DNA of 64,000 nucleotides, taken from assembly GCF_018130165.1 (NCBI RefSeq), contig NZ_JAFCLZ010000008.1, positions 124,001 to 188,000 on the forward strand. Direction: 5' to 3'. Of the stretch, positions 41,956 through 51,030 are shown piece after piece (the stretch's first letter is position 1; the number at the start of each line of letters is the position of its first letter). Below the pieces are notes generated by a model, which worked only from the letters and a program-made list of their open reading frames with translations, searched no databases and was not told where the DNA came from. This DNA is from Bradyrhizobium sp. JYMT SZCCT0180. Lineage in GTDB: Bacteria > Pseudomonadota > Alphaproteobacteria > Rhizobiales > Xanthobacteraceae. The position numbers and the translations under genes were made by a program.

Positions 41956-43500
41956 ATGGGCGTAGTCTGGATCGGCGATCGAAACATGGATGGCGCCGAA
42001 ATCAGCCGGCGGAGTGCTCAAGCGGCGACGGGTTTTCGAAGCCTCGGCGTCGTTCCGGGCGATTGCGTCGCGCTATGCCTGCGCAACGACATTCCATTTT
42101 TCGAAGCCGGCATCGGCGCAGCCCAGATCGGCGCCTTTCGCGTCGCCGTCAACTGGCACTACACGCTGGATGAATTTCAATACCTTATGATCGACTCCGG
42201 GGCGAAGGTCCTTGTCATTCATGCGGATTTGCTGAAGCCGTTGAGAGCGGGGGTGCCGGATGGCGTCACGGTGATCGTTGTCCCGGTGCCGGATGAAATT
42301 CGAAGCGCCTATGGGCTCGACGACGACATGACGAAGATGCCGGAAGGTACTTTGAATTGGGAAACCTGGCGGGAGAGTTTCGCAGTTGACGTGTCGCCGC
42401 CGGCCGAGAGTCCCAGCACGATCATCTATACGTCGGGAACGACGGGACGTCCAAAGGGTGTGAAGCGGACGATACCAACTCCCGAGCAGACCGCCGTCCA
42501 GGCCGCCATGCTGGCGCTCTCCTACGGGTTTACCGACCTTCTTGATCGCCCGTCCGAAATCGTCACCGCCATCGTCGGTCCGATTTATCACGCGGCGCCG
42601 AACGCGCACGCCAATTTTTCATTCAAGTCCGGCGCGAACATCGTAGTCACCCCACGCTTCGATCCCGAAGAGTTGCTTCGCCTTATCGAAAAGCACCGCA
42701 TCACCCATCTGAACATGGTGCCGATCATGTTCAACCGGTTGCTCAAGCTGCCGAACGACGTGCGTACCAGATATGATCTCTCGTCGCTGCGCTTCGTTGC
42801 TCATGCTGCGGCACCGTGCGCGCCGGACGTCAAGCGGGCCATGATCGACTGGTGGGGGCCGATCATCAACGAATACTACGGCACCACTGAAACCGGCAAC
42901 GTGACCTTCTGCACGTCCGCCGAATGGCTCGCCCATCCGGGCACCGTCGGCCGGGTCATCCCGCGTGCCGAAATTCGCATCGTCGATGCTTCGGGCAATG
43001 AGGTGCCGCGCGGGACGGCCGGCATCGTCTCGACGAAGCTTTGGGGCGTTGCCGAGTTCACCTATCACGGCGACGATTCAAAGCGTCGTTCCGCCGAGAT
43101 TGGCGGACTGATCACGCCGGGCGATATTGGCTATCTCGATGAGGAGGGATTTCTGTTCTTGTGCGATCGCGCCAACGACATGATCATCTCGGGCGGCGTT
43201 AATATCTATCCGGCAGAGATCGAGGCGCAGTTGCAAGGCATGCCGGGGCTTGCCGATTGTGCCGTATTCGGCATTCCGAACGCCGAATACGGTGAGTCTA
43301 TCTGCGCGGTGGTGCAACCACAACCCGGGGCCGAATTGACCGAAGCCGGCGTCTTGCAATTCCTTGCCGGAAAAATCGCCGGCTACAAGATGCCGCGGCG
43401 TGTGGAATTCAAGTTCGAACTGCCGCGCGAGGATTCAGGCAAGATCTTCAAACGCAAACTTCGCGAGCCGTTCTGGGAAAACACGGGACGCGCGATCTGA
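41956..43500 (+). CDS. AMP-dependent acyl-CoA ligase
   Basis: 514-residue ANL-family enzyme. P-loop IIYTSGTTGRPKGVKRT near residue 157, A5 motif EYYGTTETGN, TPGDIGYLDEEGFLFLCDR hinge region, and GKIFKRKLREPFW with the catalytic Lys near the end. GGGGAG is upstream of the ATG. It makes an acyl-CoA from the acid brought in by the neighbouring binding protein. FadD-like length; the exact substrate is unknown. Confidence 0.88.
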   Translation: MGVVWIGDRNMDGAEISRRSAQAATGFRSLGVVPGDCVALCLRNDIPFFEAGIGAAQIGAFRVAVNWHYTLDEFQYLMIDSGAKVLVIHADLLKPLRAGVPDGVTVIVVPVPDEIRSAYGLDDDMTKMPEGTLNWETWRESFAVDVSPPAESPSTIIYTSGTTGRPKGVKRTIPTPEQTAVQAAMLALSYGFTDLLDRPSEIVTAIVGPIYHAAPNAHANFSFKSGANIVVTPRFDPEELLRLIEKHRITHLNMVPIMFNRLLKLPNDVRTRYDLSSLRFVAHAAAPCAPDVKRAMIDWWGPIINEYYGTTETGNVTFCTSAEWLAHPGTVGRVIPRAEIRIVDASGNEVPRGTAGIVSTKLWGVAEFTYHGDDSKRRSAEIGGLITPGDIGYLDEEGFLFLCDRANDMIISGGVNIYPAEIEAQLQGMPGLADCAVFGIPNAEYGESICAVVQPQPGAELTEAGVLQFLAGKIAGYKMPRRVEFKFELPREDSGKIFKRKLREPFWENTGRAI

Positions 43501-43742
43501 CCTAGCCGACGCAGCGACGATGCAATCCAGGCCTTCGTTCTGCCTCGCGCGTCCGCCGCCAAACATAGGCGAGCATCGAAAAGGCGTTGCTCTGGATTGT
43601 TTCGCTCCGCGGCGATGAAAGGATAGGCGGGCAACCCTGTATCCGAAACAGATTGCCCTCGGAAGTCAAATCGTGCGTGAAATACTCCAGTCGGGCGCAA
43701 ATATTCCAACCCCAACTGTGCCTCCGGAAACCAGGTGTGTCC

Positions 43743-44717
43743 ATGAAAGCCATTCTCTGCTCGCAATTTTGCCAACCTGACGATCTCGTGCTGGCCGACG
43801 TGCCCGATCCCGTCGCCGAACCGGGCCAGGCCGTGATTGCGATTAGATCCGCGGCGTTGAATTTCTTCGACATCCTGATGATCCAGGGCAAGTATCAGAT
43901 CAAGCCGCCGTTCCCGTTCTCGCCGGCCGCCGAAGTTGCGGGCGTGATCGAAAGCGTCGGCTCCGGCGTCACCGACCTCACGGTCGGCGATCGCGTGGTG
44001 GCATCGTGCGGCTACAACGGCGCGCGCGAAAAGATCGCGCTGCCGGCCAACTCGATCGTGAAAATTCCCGACCATCTGGATTTCGACCGCGCCGCGGGGA
44101 TAACCGTCATCTACGGCACCGCGCTGCACGCGCTGGAAGATCGCGCGAGCCCGAAGCCGGGCGAGACGCTCGCCGTGCTGGGCGCCGCCGGCGGCACGGG
44201 TCTCGCCGCCTGCGAACTCGGCAAGCTGTTGGGCCTGAAGGTAATCGCCTGCGCGTCGTCAGATGAAAAGCTCGCCTTTGCCAAAGGCCACGGCGCGGAG
44301 CTAACGCTGAACTACGCCAAGGAAGACCTGAAGGACGGCCTGAAGCGGCTGACCGGCGGCAAGGGCGTCGACATTATTTTTGATCCCGTCGGCGGCACCT
44401 ATGCCGAAGCCGCGCTGCGCGCGATCGCGTGGGAGGGGCGCTTCCTGGTAATCGGCTTTGCCGCCGGCGACATTCCGAAGATGCCGCTTAACCTGGCGCT
44501 GCTCAAGGGCTGCGATATCCGCGGCGTTTTCTGTGGGGCTTGGGCGCATCTCAATCCACCGAAGTATCGCGCCAATCTGGAAAAGCTCGTAAATTGGGCC
44601 GCCGACGAAAAGATCTCCTCGCACGTCGACCGCGCCTTCCCGCTGACGCAAACCGCCGACGCTCTGAAAGTGCTCGCGGGCCGTGAGGCGATGGGCAAGG
44701 TGATCCTGCATCCCTGA
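43743..44717 (+). CDS. NADPH:quinone oxidoreductase-like (MDR family)
   Basis: 324-residue zinc-free medium-chain reductase. MKAILCSQFCQPDDLVLADVP is the usual start, LNFFDILMIQGKYQIKPPFPF follows, and the NADPH site is LAVLGAAGGTGLAACELGK. Residues 230-250 hold GKGVDIIFDPVGG. These reduce quinones or the double bond of enoyl compounds. It is 242 bases after the ligase; the gap holds no recognised gene. Confidence 0.87.
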   Translation: MKAILCSQFCQPDDLVLADVPDPVAEPGQAVIAIRSAALNFFDILMIQGKYQIKPPFPFSPAAEVAGVIESVGSGVTDLTVGDRVVASCGYNGAREKIALPANSIVKIPDHLDFDRAAGITVIYGTALHALEDRASPKPGETLAVLGAAGGTGLAACELGKLLGLKVIACASSDEKLAFAKGHGAELTLNYAKEDLKDGLKRLTGGKGVDIIFDPVGGTYAEAALRAIAWEGRFLVIGFAAGDIPKMPLNLALLKGCDIRGVFCGAWAHLNPPKYRANLEKLVNWAADEKISSHVDRAFPLTQTADALKVLAGREAMGKVILHP

Positions 44718-45223
44718 CGCAGGTGCTCTCGGGAATCGCCGCTATACCAGGTACTCGACGTTGTTGGCATCTTTCCAACGAAGACGACATCGTCCGAACC
44801 ATCGCGGCGTTGAGCGACGATCCTTGCCGTCAGCCTTGCGACTATCGCCAGCTGACCGATCGGCGCTTGCCGTCGAACGCGGTGACCGGCTGCCAATTTG
44901 ACTACAGACGGGGTAGGATCATCACCATTCGCTTGACTGCATTTTTGTCGATAATGGGCCATTGGCGGCAACGTTCGTCGGCAATGGAAATCCCACCTTG
45001 CGGCCGTAGCTTCAACGGCGGGTTGGTCCAATGCAGGACGGCGAGACTAGGTCAGATTGAGAGACGATCGGGCAGGAGTGTCGAAATCCGACTCAGTACC
45101 AATCGACACTGCACTTCTGGTTGCCGGTCCCCCATAGTAAGTGGATTGGGGGAGAAGGCGGTGCCCTATATCGCTTATTGCAGCGGCCAGGAACGGCTTG
45201 GAGATCACGATCCGCCCGGCGGC
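44718..45223. other. Stretch with no recognised gene
   Basis: A plus-strand frame of about 175 codons (44723-45250) is open but has no Shine-Dalgarno, no family signature and many rare residues (Cys, Arg), so I regard it as fortuitous or decayed. The last part leads into the 10-bp inverted repeat and repeat R1. Confidence 0.35.
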
Positions 45224-45249
45224 TATACTATTTTCGCGGAAATAGTATA
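45224..45249. repeat. Perfect 10-bp inverted repeat
   Basis: TATACTATTT (45224-45233), 6 bases, AAATAGTATA (45240-45249). The arms are AT-rich in an otherwise GC-rich region. The symmetry and length are typical of binding or recombination sites. It lies 26 bases before repeat R1 copy C. No recombinase gene is nearby. Confidence 0.6.
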
Positions 45250-45274
45250 ACGGAAGCGGATGAGAAGAGATGTT

Positions 45275-45430
45275 GATGGATTGGAGCGAGAGTTCAATTT
45301 TTTCAATTGGTTAGAAGGCGCCGTGTGCACGATGTGTGCACCGGGAGCTCAAAGAAAATCCAGCGACAACCAATGTACACAGGCTGAACTGAACGCGCTG
45401 CGGCGTCGGCGGCGAGCCGATGTTTCCGGA
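45275..45430. repeat. Dispersed repeat R1, copy C
   Basis: Third copy of the repeat at 5094-5250 and 34224-34365. GATGGATTGGAGCGAGAG begins it; GTGCAC-N5-GTGCAC lies at 45325-45341; CTGAACTGAACGCGCTGCGG is near the end. It is closer to copy A than to copy B. Confidence 0.75.
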
Positions 45431-45529
45431 GCGGTGCGATCTCGTTTGGCAATCCGCGCTCATCACCCGAGTCGGCCCTTCTGGCCGCCCGAGGAGAACG
45501 CATTGCGCTACTACTAGCTAGACTAAAGC

Positions 45530-46243
45530 TTACGCAACGGCGACCATCGCACCGGCTGTCACGTGCCCCGGATTCACGACGTCGCAATAAATCCCGAAAT
45601 CACGACCGTGACGCTTGACCACTTTGCGCAAGATTTCGACGTCTACCGGCAAGCGATCCTGCTCGATCGTGATAAAGCCGCAGCGTCCGCAAGGCCTCTT
45701 GCCCCGCAACATGACCCCTCCGATCCTGATCTCCCGGCCGATCCAGTCTTTTTCAGGCATCGCCTCGTCCTCATCCTGCCAGTCGACAAGAATGTTCGGA
45801 CGGAAGCGGCGCGTGTCGATGACGCTGTCGGGCAATTCTCGGCTAAGGCTGCGCAGTGCAGCCGTGGTCAAGAGATGGATCGGAGCGTGCTCGTAGCGAG
45901 GACGGAAACCGCCCGATCCGATGGGGTCGAACGGCTTCAGCATCGGCTTGAAGCCGAAGGTCCTCGACAAGGCTTCCCGCATCGAGGCGTCCTCCGGTCC
46001 AGCCCAACTCTTGCCATCGACCGAAACGGCGACGCCGCCATCAGCGATCTTGGCATGCGCGCGCGGCACGCCGATGAAGTGCTTTTCCCGCCCAGGGGAG
46101 GCGATACGGCCGGTTGCTTCATCGAGCACTCCCCAGATCCGGTCGCCGGCGATGCCGCCTGCCTCGACGCGCGCCACGGCGAGCTGTTCGCCTGCCATGG
46201 AGCTCACCGGATAGCGCCAGAGTTCTGCGACCTTACCCTTCAT
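45530..46243 (-). CDS. MOSC-domain protein, YcbX-like
   Basis: 237 residues. The N-terminal MOSC beta-barrel (VAELWRYPVSSMAGEQLAV) is followed by the MOSC domain, with RRFRPNILVDW and the Cys pair in GKRPCGRCGF, the candidate Mo-cofactor/sulfur site. YcbX and mARC proteins of this kind reduce N-hydroxylated bases or transfer sulfur, using molybdenum cofactor. The fused ferredoxin domain of E. coli YcbX is absent. Confidence 0.83.
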   Translation of the reverse strand: MKGKVAELWRYPVSSMAGEQLAVARVEAGGIAGDRIWGVLDEATGRIASPGREKHFIGVPRAHAKIADGGVAVSVDGKSWAGPEDASMREALSRTFGFKPMLKPFDPIGSGGFRPRYEHAPIHLLTTAALRSLSRELPDSVIDTRRFRPNILVDWQDEDEAMPEKDWIGREIRIGGVMLRGKRPCGRCGFITIEQDRLPVDVEILRKVVKRHGRDFGIYCDVVNPGHVTAGAMVAVA

Positions 46244-46256
46244 AGGCGCTTGAGCC

Positions 46257-46340
46257 TCACACCTTGTAGACGACCTGGGACTGGGAAGACGTCATCCCGG
46301 CCATCAAGGCCATGGCGACGAGCGCTTTCCTGAAAGACAT
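46257..46340 (-). CDS. Possible very small secreted peptide
   Basis: 27 codons: MSFRKALVAMALMAGMTSSQ and seven more residues, similar to a signal peptide with little after it. No Shine-Dalgarno is seen. It lies between the GNAT and MOSC genes on the same strand. It could be the start of a truncated gene. Confidence 0.2.
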   Translation of the reverse strand: MSFRKALVAMALMAGMTSSQSQVVYKV

Positions 46341-46420
46341 AGCGATGACCGTCGAATTGACGAACCGATGGAGTGACTGGATCTCCGACCGATGCACGTC
46401 TTGGACTAGTCCATACAGCT

Positions 46421-47299
46421 TCAGCTCAACGCGTGACCGGCCAATCCGTAAACCCACGGCTCGTTTTCCTTTCGGTTCAGGAATCGCCGGCCCTTGGACA
46501 TGGTTATGACCGTCTCGCTTATCCCGAGGCGGCTCTGCTGAAGATAGTCAGCAAAGAGACCCGTCTGCTCGCGCGTATCGACGCGGGCGAACCGTCCCGT
46601 GAGCTCTTTAAGATGCACGGCCGTGAGATGGATCGCGTCACAATCATTGCTGGCGACGATGGGACCGATCACGTGACCACGCCCGAACTCGCGCTTCATG
46701 GAGTAGCCGACGATCTCGCTGCCGCGGCTCAGAACGCAGATTGACGCACCTTCCGAAAGCAATGCAAGCAGCTTCTGGCGGCTTGTTCCGAACGCGCGCT
46801 CATCGAGCGCTGCGATCTCCCGAAGATTGTCGGCTGACAACGACCTCAGTTCACCGTCCAGAACTGGCACCGCAGGGAGGGATGATACGACCTCACCTTG
46901 CCACTGATACACGACCGCTTCCTTGCTGAAGCCCAGCGAAAGATAAAGATGAAAGGCGGCATCGGTCGAGTTCAGGCTCAAATTCCGATCGCCACACCGT
47001 TCGAACACCTGTTCCATGAGCCATCGGCCACTACCTTGTGCTTGGGTGCGCGGCGATGTGATTACCAGGCCGATGGTGGCGAATTCGCGTCCGTGCGGGA
47101 ACCACATCGCGCTTCCGAAAACGCGCCCGATGCCGTCAACAGCGACGATGCCCTGACCTGCGCGGCGCAGGAAATCCCAGTCCTTGGGCCGATGCGGCCA
47201 GCCAACCGCAACCGAGAGAGCGTGGAGCAGCTTCACGTCAATTTCGCGAATGTCCCGCGCGACCAATTCGAAGGACTTCAGGCGTACCGATCGTCCCAT
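46421..47299 (-). CDS. GNAT N-acetyltransferase, two-domain (YitH-like)
   Basis: 292 residues. The first half is a GNAT domain with VITSPRTQAQGSGRWLMEQVF as the acetyl-CoA loop (Q/RxxGxG/A). The second half, from about residue 150, resembles Acetyltransf_18 (EIVGYSMKREFGRGHVIGPIVA). The substrate is unknown; in this region an amine or amino acid is plausible. It has a paralogue at 63661: WPHRPKDWDF vs WPYLLKDWEF, and SAMWFPHG vs TALWWPYG. It is divergent from the small gene at 47539. Confidence 0.85.
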   Translation of the reverse strand: MGRSVRLKSFELVARDIREIDVKLLHALSVAVGWPHRPKDWDFLRRAGQGIVAVDGIGRVFGSAMWFPHGREFATIGLVITSPRTQAQGSGRWLMEQVFERCGDRNLSLNSTDAAFHLYLSLGFSKEAVVYQWQGEVVSSLPAVPVLDGELRSLSADNLREIAALDERAFGTSRQKLLALLSEGASICVLSRGSEIVGYSMKREFGRGHVIGPIVASNDCDAIHLTAVHLKELTGRFARVDTREQTGLFADYLQQSRLGISETVITMSKGRRFLNRKENEPWVYGLAGHALS

Positions 47300-47538
47300 T
47301 CATCCGTCCCTTCGCGGAATGCCAAAGTCTATGGCTTGTCGTGCCTTCTGATCCTGCTGTCGGATTATGGCAGCAGACGTGTTTGCCGCAGCATTGCACG
47401 GAAAGGCAGCAGGTTTCACCTGTTTTGGGCAAGTCTTCGAAATCTTCGGCCTATAGCGCAACGCAATTCGGCAGGGAAAGCTCCTGCTTGCGGTTACGCT
47501 GTCGATATCTAGCGAATTGCGTTGGCAGAGTGGGCCCC

Positions 47539-47754
47539 ATGAAGGTTGAAGAAATCCGCGCGAGGCTCGTCGCGTTTCCCGTTTTGGGGCTCAATGCCGC
47601 GGCTGGACTTCATCAGCAGGCCGGCGCCGACACGGTCATTTGCGATCCCGGCGATGTCAGTCATGCCGATTGCCTCCATGACTACATCGAGACCGGCGAA
47701 CTCGCTACGTGCCAACAATTGATCGAGCATCTCGGCGCGCGCCTCGCCGTGTGA
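47539..47754 (+). CDS. Small protein of unknown function before the hydroxyacid reductase
   Basis: 71 residues ([20 protein letters not shown] at the start). No family recognised. It is acidic, with three Cys and one possible helix-rich C-terminus ([16 protein letters not shown]). It lies 16 bases before the reductase gene and in the same direction, so an operon is likely. The start is supported by an AGAGTGGG sequence only weakly. Confidence 0.45.
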   Translation: MKVEEIRARLVAFPVLGLNAAAGLHQQAGADTVICDPGDVSHADCLHDYIETGELATCQQLIEHLGARLAV

Positions 47755-47770
47755 CACGAAGGGTTCGTCG

Positions 47771-48694
47771 ATGGGGTTTCTTTTCAATTCCGATGCCGCA
47801 AGAGGGGCAGTTTTCCGCCAGATCTTTGCGCGCGAGCTCCCGGACCTGGAATTCTACCACTGTAGTGAAAATATCGACTCCGACAAGGTGAGGTACCTCC
47901 TGACCTGGAACGTGCCGGACGATGTTTCGCGTTATCGCAATCTGGAGGTGCTCTTCTCCATCGGTGCAGGGGTTGATCAGTTCAAGCCGGAGATCATACC
48001 CGACCATGTGAAAGTGGTTCGCATGGTCGAGGATGGCATCATACGCATGATGCAAGAATACGTCGTCCTTGGCGTGCTGGCGCTCCATCGCGAGATGCTC
48101 GCATATCGGGAGCAGCAGAGAAGGGCCATGTGGCAAGCCCTCACCAGTCCGCAGACGGCGGAGCGCCGCGTGGGTTTCCTGGGCCTTGGCATGCTGGCGC
48201 ATGCGGCAATCGACCGCCTCAAACCCTTTGGATTCCCTCTTGCCGCATGGAGCCGCAGCAAAAAGCTGGTCGAGGGGGTCACCTGCTTTCACGGCGAAGA
48301 TCAGCTTGCCGGCTTTCTGATGGAGACGGATATTCTGGTCTGTCTCTTGCCGCTGACGGAGCAGACCCGTGGCATTCTGAACGCAAGGCTCTTCTCGTTC
48401 TTGCCGACGGGAGCGCGACTGCTGCATGTTGGCCGCGGCCCGCAGCTTGACCAGGCCGCACTCATCGAGGCGCTCGACGGCGGCCGCCTTGCAGCAGCCA
48501 TACTCGATGTCACCGACCCCGAGCCGCTGCCGGAAGGCCATGCGCTCTGGTCGCACCCGAAGGTGATGATAACGCCGCATATCGCCTCCGTGACGCAGCC
48601 GCATACGGCAGCACTATCCGTAATAGAAAACATCCGGCGCCACCGCGCCGGGAAAAGTCCGATCGGCCTCGTCGATCGAACGCGCGGCTACTAA
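47771..48694 (+). CDS. ghrA: Glyoxylate/hydroxypyruvate reductase A-like (GhrA)
   Basis: 307-residue D-2-hydroxyacid dehydrogenase. The NAD(P) motif is [17 protein letters not shown] near residue 140; catalytic Arg is in [15 protein letters not shown], catalytic Glu in [15 protein letters not shown], and catalytic His in ITPHIASVT. GhrA reduces glyoxylate and hydroxypyruvate. In this region it might act on a 2-oxoacid from an amino-acid or opine degradation. Confidence 0.87.
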   Translation: MGFLFNSDAARGAVFRQIFARELPDLEFYHCSENIDSDKVRYLLTWNVPDDVSRYRNLEVLFSIGAGVDQFKPEIIPDHVKVVRMVEDGIIRMMQEYVVLGVLALHREMLAYREQQRRAMWQALTSPQTAERRVGFLGLGMLAHAAIDRLKPFGFPLAAWSRSKKLVEGVTCFHGEDQLAGFLMETDILVCLLPLTEQTRGILNARLFSFLPTGARLLHVGRGPQLDQAALIEALDGGRLAAAILDVTDPEPLPEGHALWSHPKVMITPHIASVTQPHTAALSVIENIRRHRAGKSPIGLVDRTRGY

Positions 48695-48709
48695 CCAGGA
48701 AACGATCCC

Positions 48710-49066
48710 ATGTCACTTCTGATTACAATCGATACCAATCCGGACTTCGCACCAAAGAACGCCTTGCCTGATCCGGAACGTCTGATTTCGGGCAATCCAT
48801 CCTTCAAGACCTGGGCGCAGGACGCTTCGAAAGGAGAGAAGGTACTAACCGGCGTCTGGGAAGCAACGCCCGGCGAGACCCATTCCATCAAGGGCACCAC
48901 CTACGAGTTTTGTCACATCATCTCGGGTCTCATCGAAATTGAGGAAAAGGATGGTGAGACGAAGACTTACCGCGCTGGCGACAGCTTTGTGATGAAACCG
49001 GGGTTTGTCGGCGTCTGGCGCACGATCGAGACCGTGCGAAAGATCTACGTCTGCGCTTATGACTGA
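48710..49066 (+). CDS. Small cupin protein (DUF861/Cupin_3)
   Basis: 118 residues, a single beta-barrel: GVWEATPGETHSIKGTTYEFCHIISGLIEI and AGDSFVMKPGFVGVW are the two cupin motifs. Family members such as ureidoglycine aminohydrolase-like proteins and EutQ act on small amines or acids; several have no known reaction. It follows the GhrA-like gene by 15 bases in the same operon. Confidence 0.83.
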   Translation: MSLLITIDTNPDFAPKNALPDPERLISGNPSFKTWAQDASKGEKVLTGVWEATPGETHSIKGTTYEFCHIISGLIEIEEKDGETKTYRAGDSFVMKPGFVGVWRTIETVRKIYVCAYD

Positions 49067-49336
49067 GCATAAAGCTCAGAGCGGTCCAAATATACGGCCC
49101 GCCAGAACAATCGACTTTCCAAGCCGCGCCTGACCCGATTCAACGCCGTCAGGCAGTTCATTCTCGATGAAAAATGCGGCGGTCGATCCTGTACTGCTCG
49201 GATAAGACGATTCTATTTCACTAATCGCAAATCCAACAGCGTGCTCGTCGAACGTCGGGCAGACTCGCTCGTGGGCGAGGACAAGAGGCGACTACGCATC
49301 GCAGTGACGGCGGGGTTGGCCCCGAAGGGAAAGAAG

Positions 49337-50794
49337 ATGATCGCATTGAAGGACAAGTATCTGTTTCGCCAGCAGGCGTTGATCGGCGGCAACTGGCGGG
49401 ATGCGAACGCGAAATCGACCGTCGATGTCATCGATCCTGCCAGTCAGCAAGTTCTAGGCACCATTCCCGATATGGGCCGCGACGAGACCAGGGCTGCAAT
49501 TGACGCTGCGGCCGATGCTTTCAAGCGCTGGAAGAAAAAGACTCATGCTGAGCGTGCAGCGCTCTTGGAGCGATGGCATGAACTGATGCGGCAACATGAG
49601 CAGGATTTGGCGCTTTTGCTGACGCTGGAACAGGGCAAGCCGCTCGCCGAATCGCTCGGAGAAATCCGCTATGGGGTATCCTTCGTAAAATGGTTTGCGG
49701 AAGAGGCGCGCAGGATCAATGGCTCGACTATTCCTTCACCCACTGCCGACCGCCGCATTCTGGTACTGAAAGAGGCGGTAGGCGTCTGCGGGATCATCAC
49801 CCCCTGGAATTTCCCAAACGCCATGATTACGCGCAAGGTGGCCCCTGCGCTGGCTGCGGGCTGCACCGTGGTCATCAAGCCATCTGAATTTACGCCGTTT
49901 TCGGCGCTCGCGATCGGCGTTCTGGCGGAGCGGGCAGGGATTCCGGCGGGCGTCATCAATATCGTGACTGGCATGCCCGCGGAAATCGGCAATGAGCTGA
50001 TGGCCAACGAAACCGTGCGCAAGATCTCGTTTACCGGATCGACTCGCGTAGGCGCGTTGCTGATGAAAGGCGCCGCCGACAACATCAAGAAGCTCAGTCT
50101 TGAACTCGGCGGTAATGCACCATTCATCGTCTTTGACGATGCCGACGTCGACCTGGCGGTGGAGGGGGCGATTGCATCGAAGTTCCGCAATGGCGGGCAG
50201 ACCTGCGTCTGCTGCAATCGCATTCTCGTTCAAGCCGGCATTTACGACGCTTTTGCAGAAAAGCTCGCCAGCCGGGTCGCGAAAATGAAGGTCGGCGCCG
50301 GCACGGAAGAAGGGGTTGCAATCGGGCCGATGATCAATGGCGCGGCGATAGAAAAGATCAAGCGGCACATCTCGGACGCCTTGGATAAAGGCGCGAGGAT
50401 CATCTCGCAAAGCGAAGGTATGCCGGAAGGTCGGCAGTATGCCCGTCCCGTCGTGCTCGGTGACGCAACGACCGAGATGCTGTTGGCTTCAGAAGAGACT
50501 TTCGGACCGGTCGCTCCGCTTTTCCGCTTCAAGACCGAGGACGAAGCGATTGCGATCGCAAACGGCACGCCATTCGGCCTTGCTGCCTATTTCTACACGG
50601 AAAACCTGAAGCGCTCATGGCGTGTTGCCGAGGCGCTGGAGTTCGGAATGGTAGGCTTGAACACTGGCCTGATCTCAACCGAAGTTGCGCCTTTCGGCGG
50701 TGTAAAGCAGTCGGGACTAGGGCGTGAAGGATCCCAGCTCGGGATAGAAGAATATCTCGAGATCAAAACACTTCATGTCGGCGGGTTGGAATGA
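49337..50794 (+). CDS. gabD: NAD(P)-dependent aldehyde dehydrogenase, succinate-semialdehyde type
   Basis: 485-residue ALDH. Catalytic Cys290 in NGGQTCVCCNR and Glu256 in LELGGNAP; PWNFPNAMITRKVAPALAAG and ITGSTRVG-like cofactor loops (SFTGSTRVGALLM). It resembles GabD, which oxidises succinate semialdehyde from GABA, though the substrate may be another semialdehyde. Next to the aminotransferase at 52033 it would complete the path amine to semialdehyde to acid. A strong terminator follows. Confidence 0.87.
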   Translation: MIALKDKYLFRQQALIGGNWRDANAKSTVDVIDPASQQVLGTIPDMGRDETRAAIDAAADAFKRWKKKTHAERAALLERWHELMRQHEQDLALLLTLEQGKPLAESLGEIRYGVSFVKWFAEEARRINGSTIPSPTADRRILVLKEAVGVCGIITPWNFPNAMITRKVAPALAAGCTVVIKPSEFTPFSALAIGVLAERAGIPAGVINIVTGMPAEIGNELMANETVRKISFTGSTRVGALLMKGAADNIKKLSLELGGNAPFIVFDDADVDLAVEGAIASKFRNGGQTCVCCNRILVQAGIYDAFAEKLASRVAKMKVGAGTEEGVAIGPMINGAAIEKIKRHISDALDKGARIISQSEGMPEGRQYARPVVLGDATTEMLLASEETFGPVAPLFRFKTEDEAIAIANGTPFGLAAYFYTENLKRSWRVAEALEFGMVGLNTGLISTEVAPFGGVKQSGLGREGSQLGIEEYLEIKTLHVGGLE

Positions 50795-50927
50795 GGGGCC
50801 GCTTCCCGGTTTCGGGAAGGGAATCGAAGGGGTTTCGATTCTGCGGCGGGTCGCGTCCGCGCGATAAATAGGATGATGCCTCAACCGCGAAGTAACGCAA
50901 TATCTATCGGATTAGCCGAAACACGGA

Positions 50928-50954
50928 AAAGGGGGCGGCTGAACCGCCCCCTTT
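50928..50954. terminator. Intrinsic terminator between convergent genes
   Basis: AAAGGGGGCGG (50928-50938), loop CTGAA, CCGCCCCCTTT (50944-50954). It has an 11-bp perfect stem and A/T runs on both sides, so it can end transcription from the ALDH gene (plus) and from the HAD gene (minus). Confidence 0.85.
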
Positions 50955-51030
50955 ATTCATCGCGCATCGGTCTCTATTGAAGTCTTCGAAGGTCTGAAGT
51001 GCAGCGAAAGGGCCCGAGAAGGATACGCAT

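Noticed and set aside
44723..45250. 175-codon plus-strand frame
   Set aside because: No Shine-Dalgarno, no motif, high Cys/Arg content, and it ends in the inverted repeat.
45303..45587. 94-codon minus-strand frame across R1 copy C
   Set aside because: Overlaps the MOSC gene end and R1; translation differs from the other R1 copies in the same strand.
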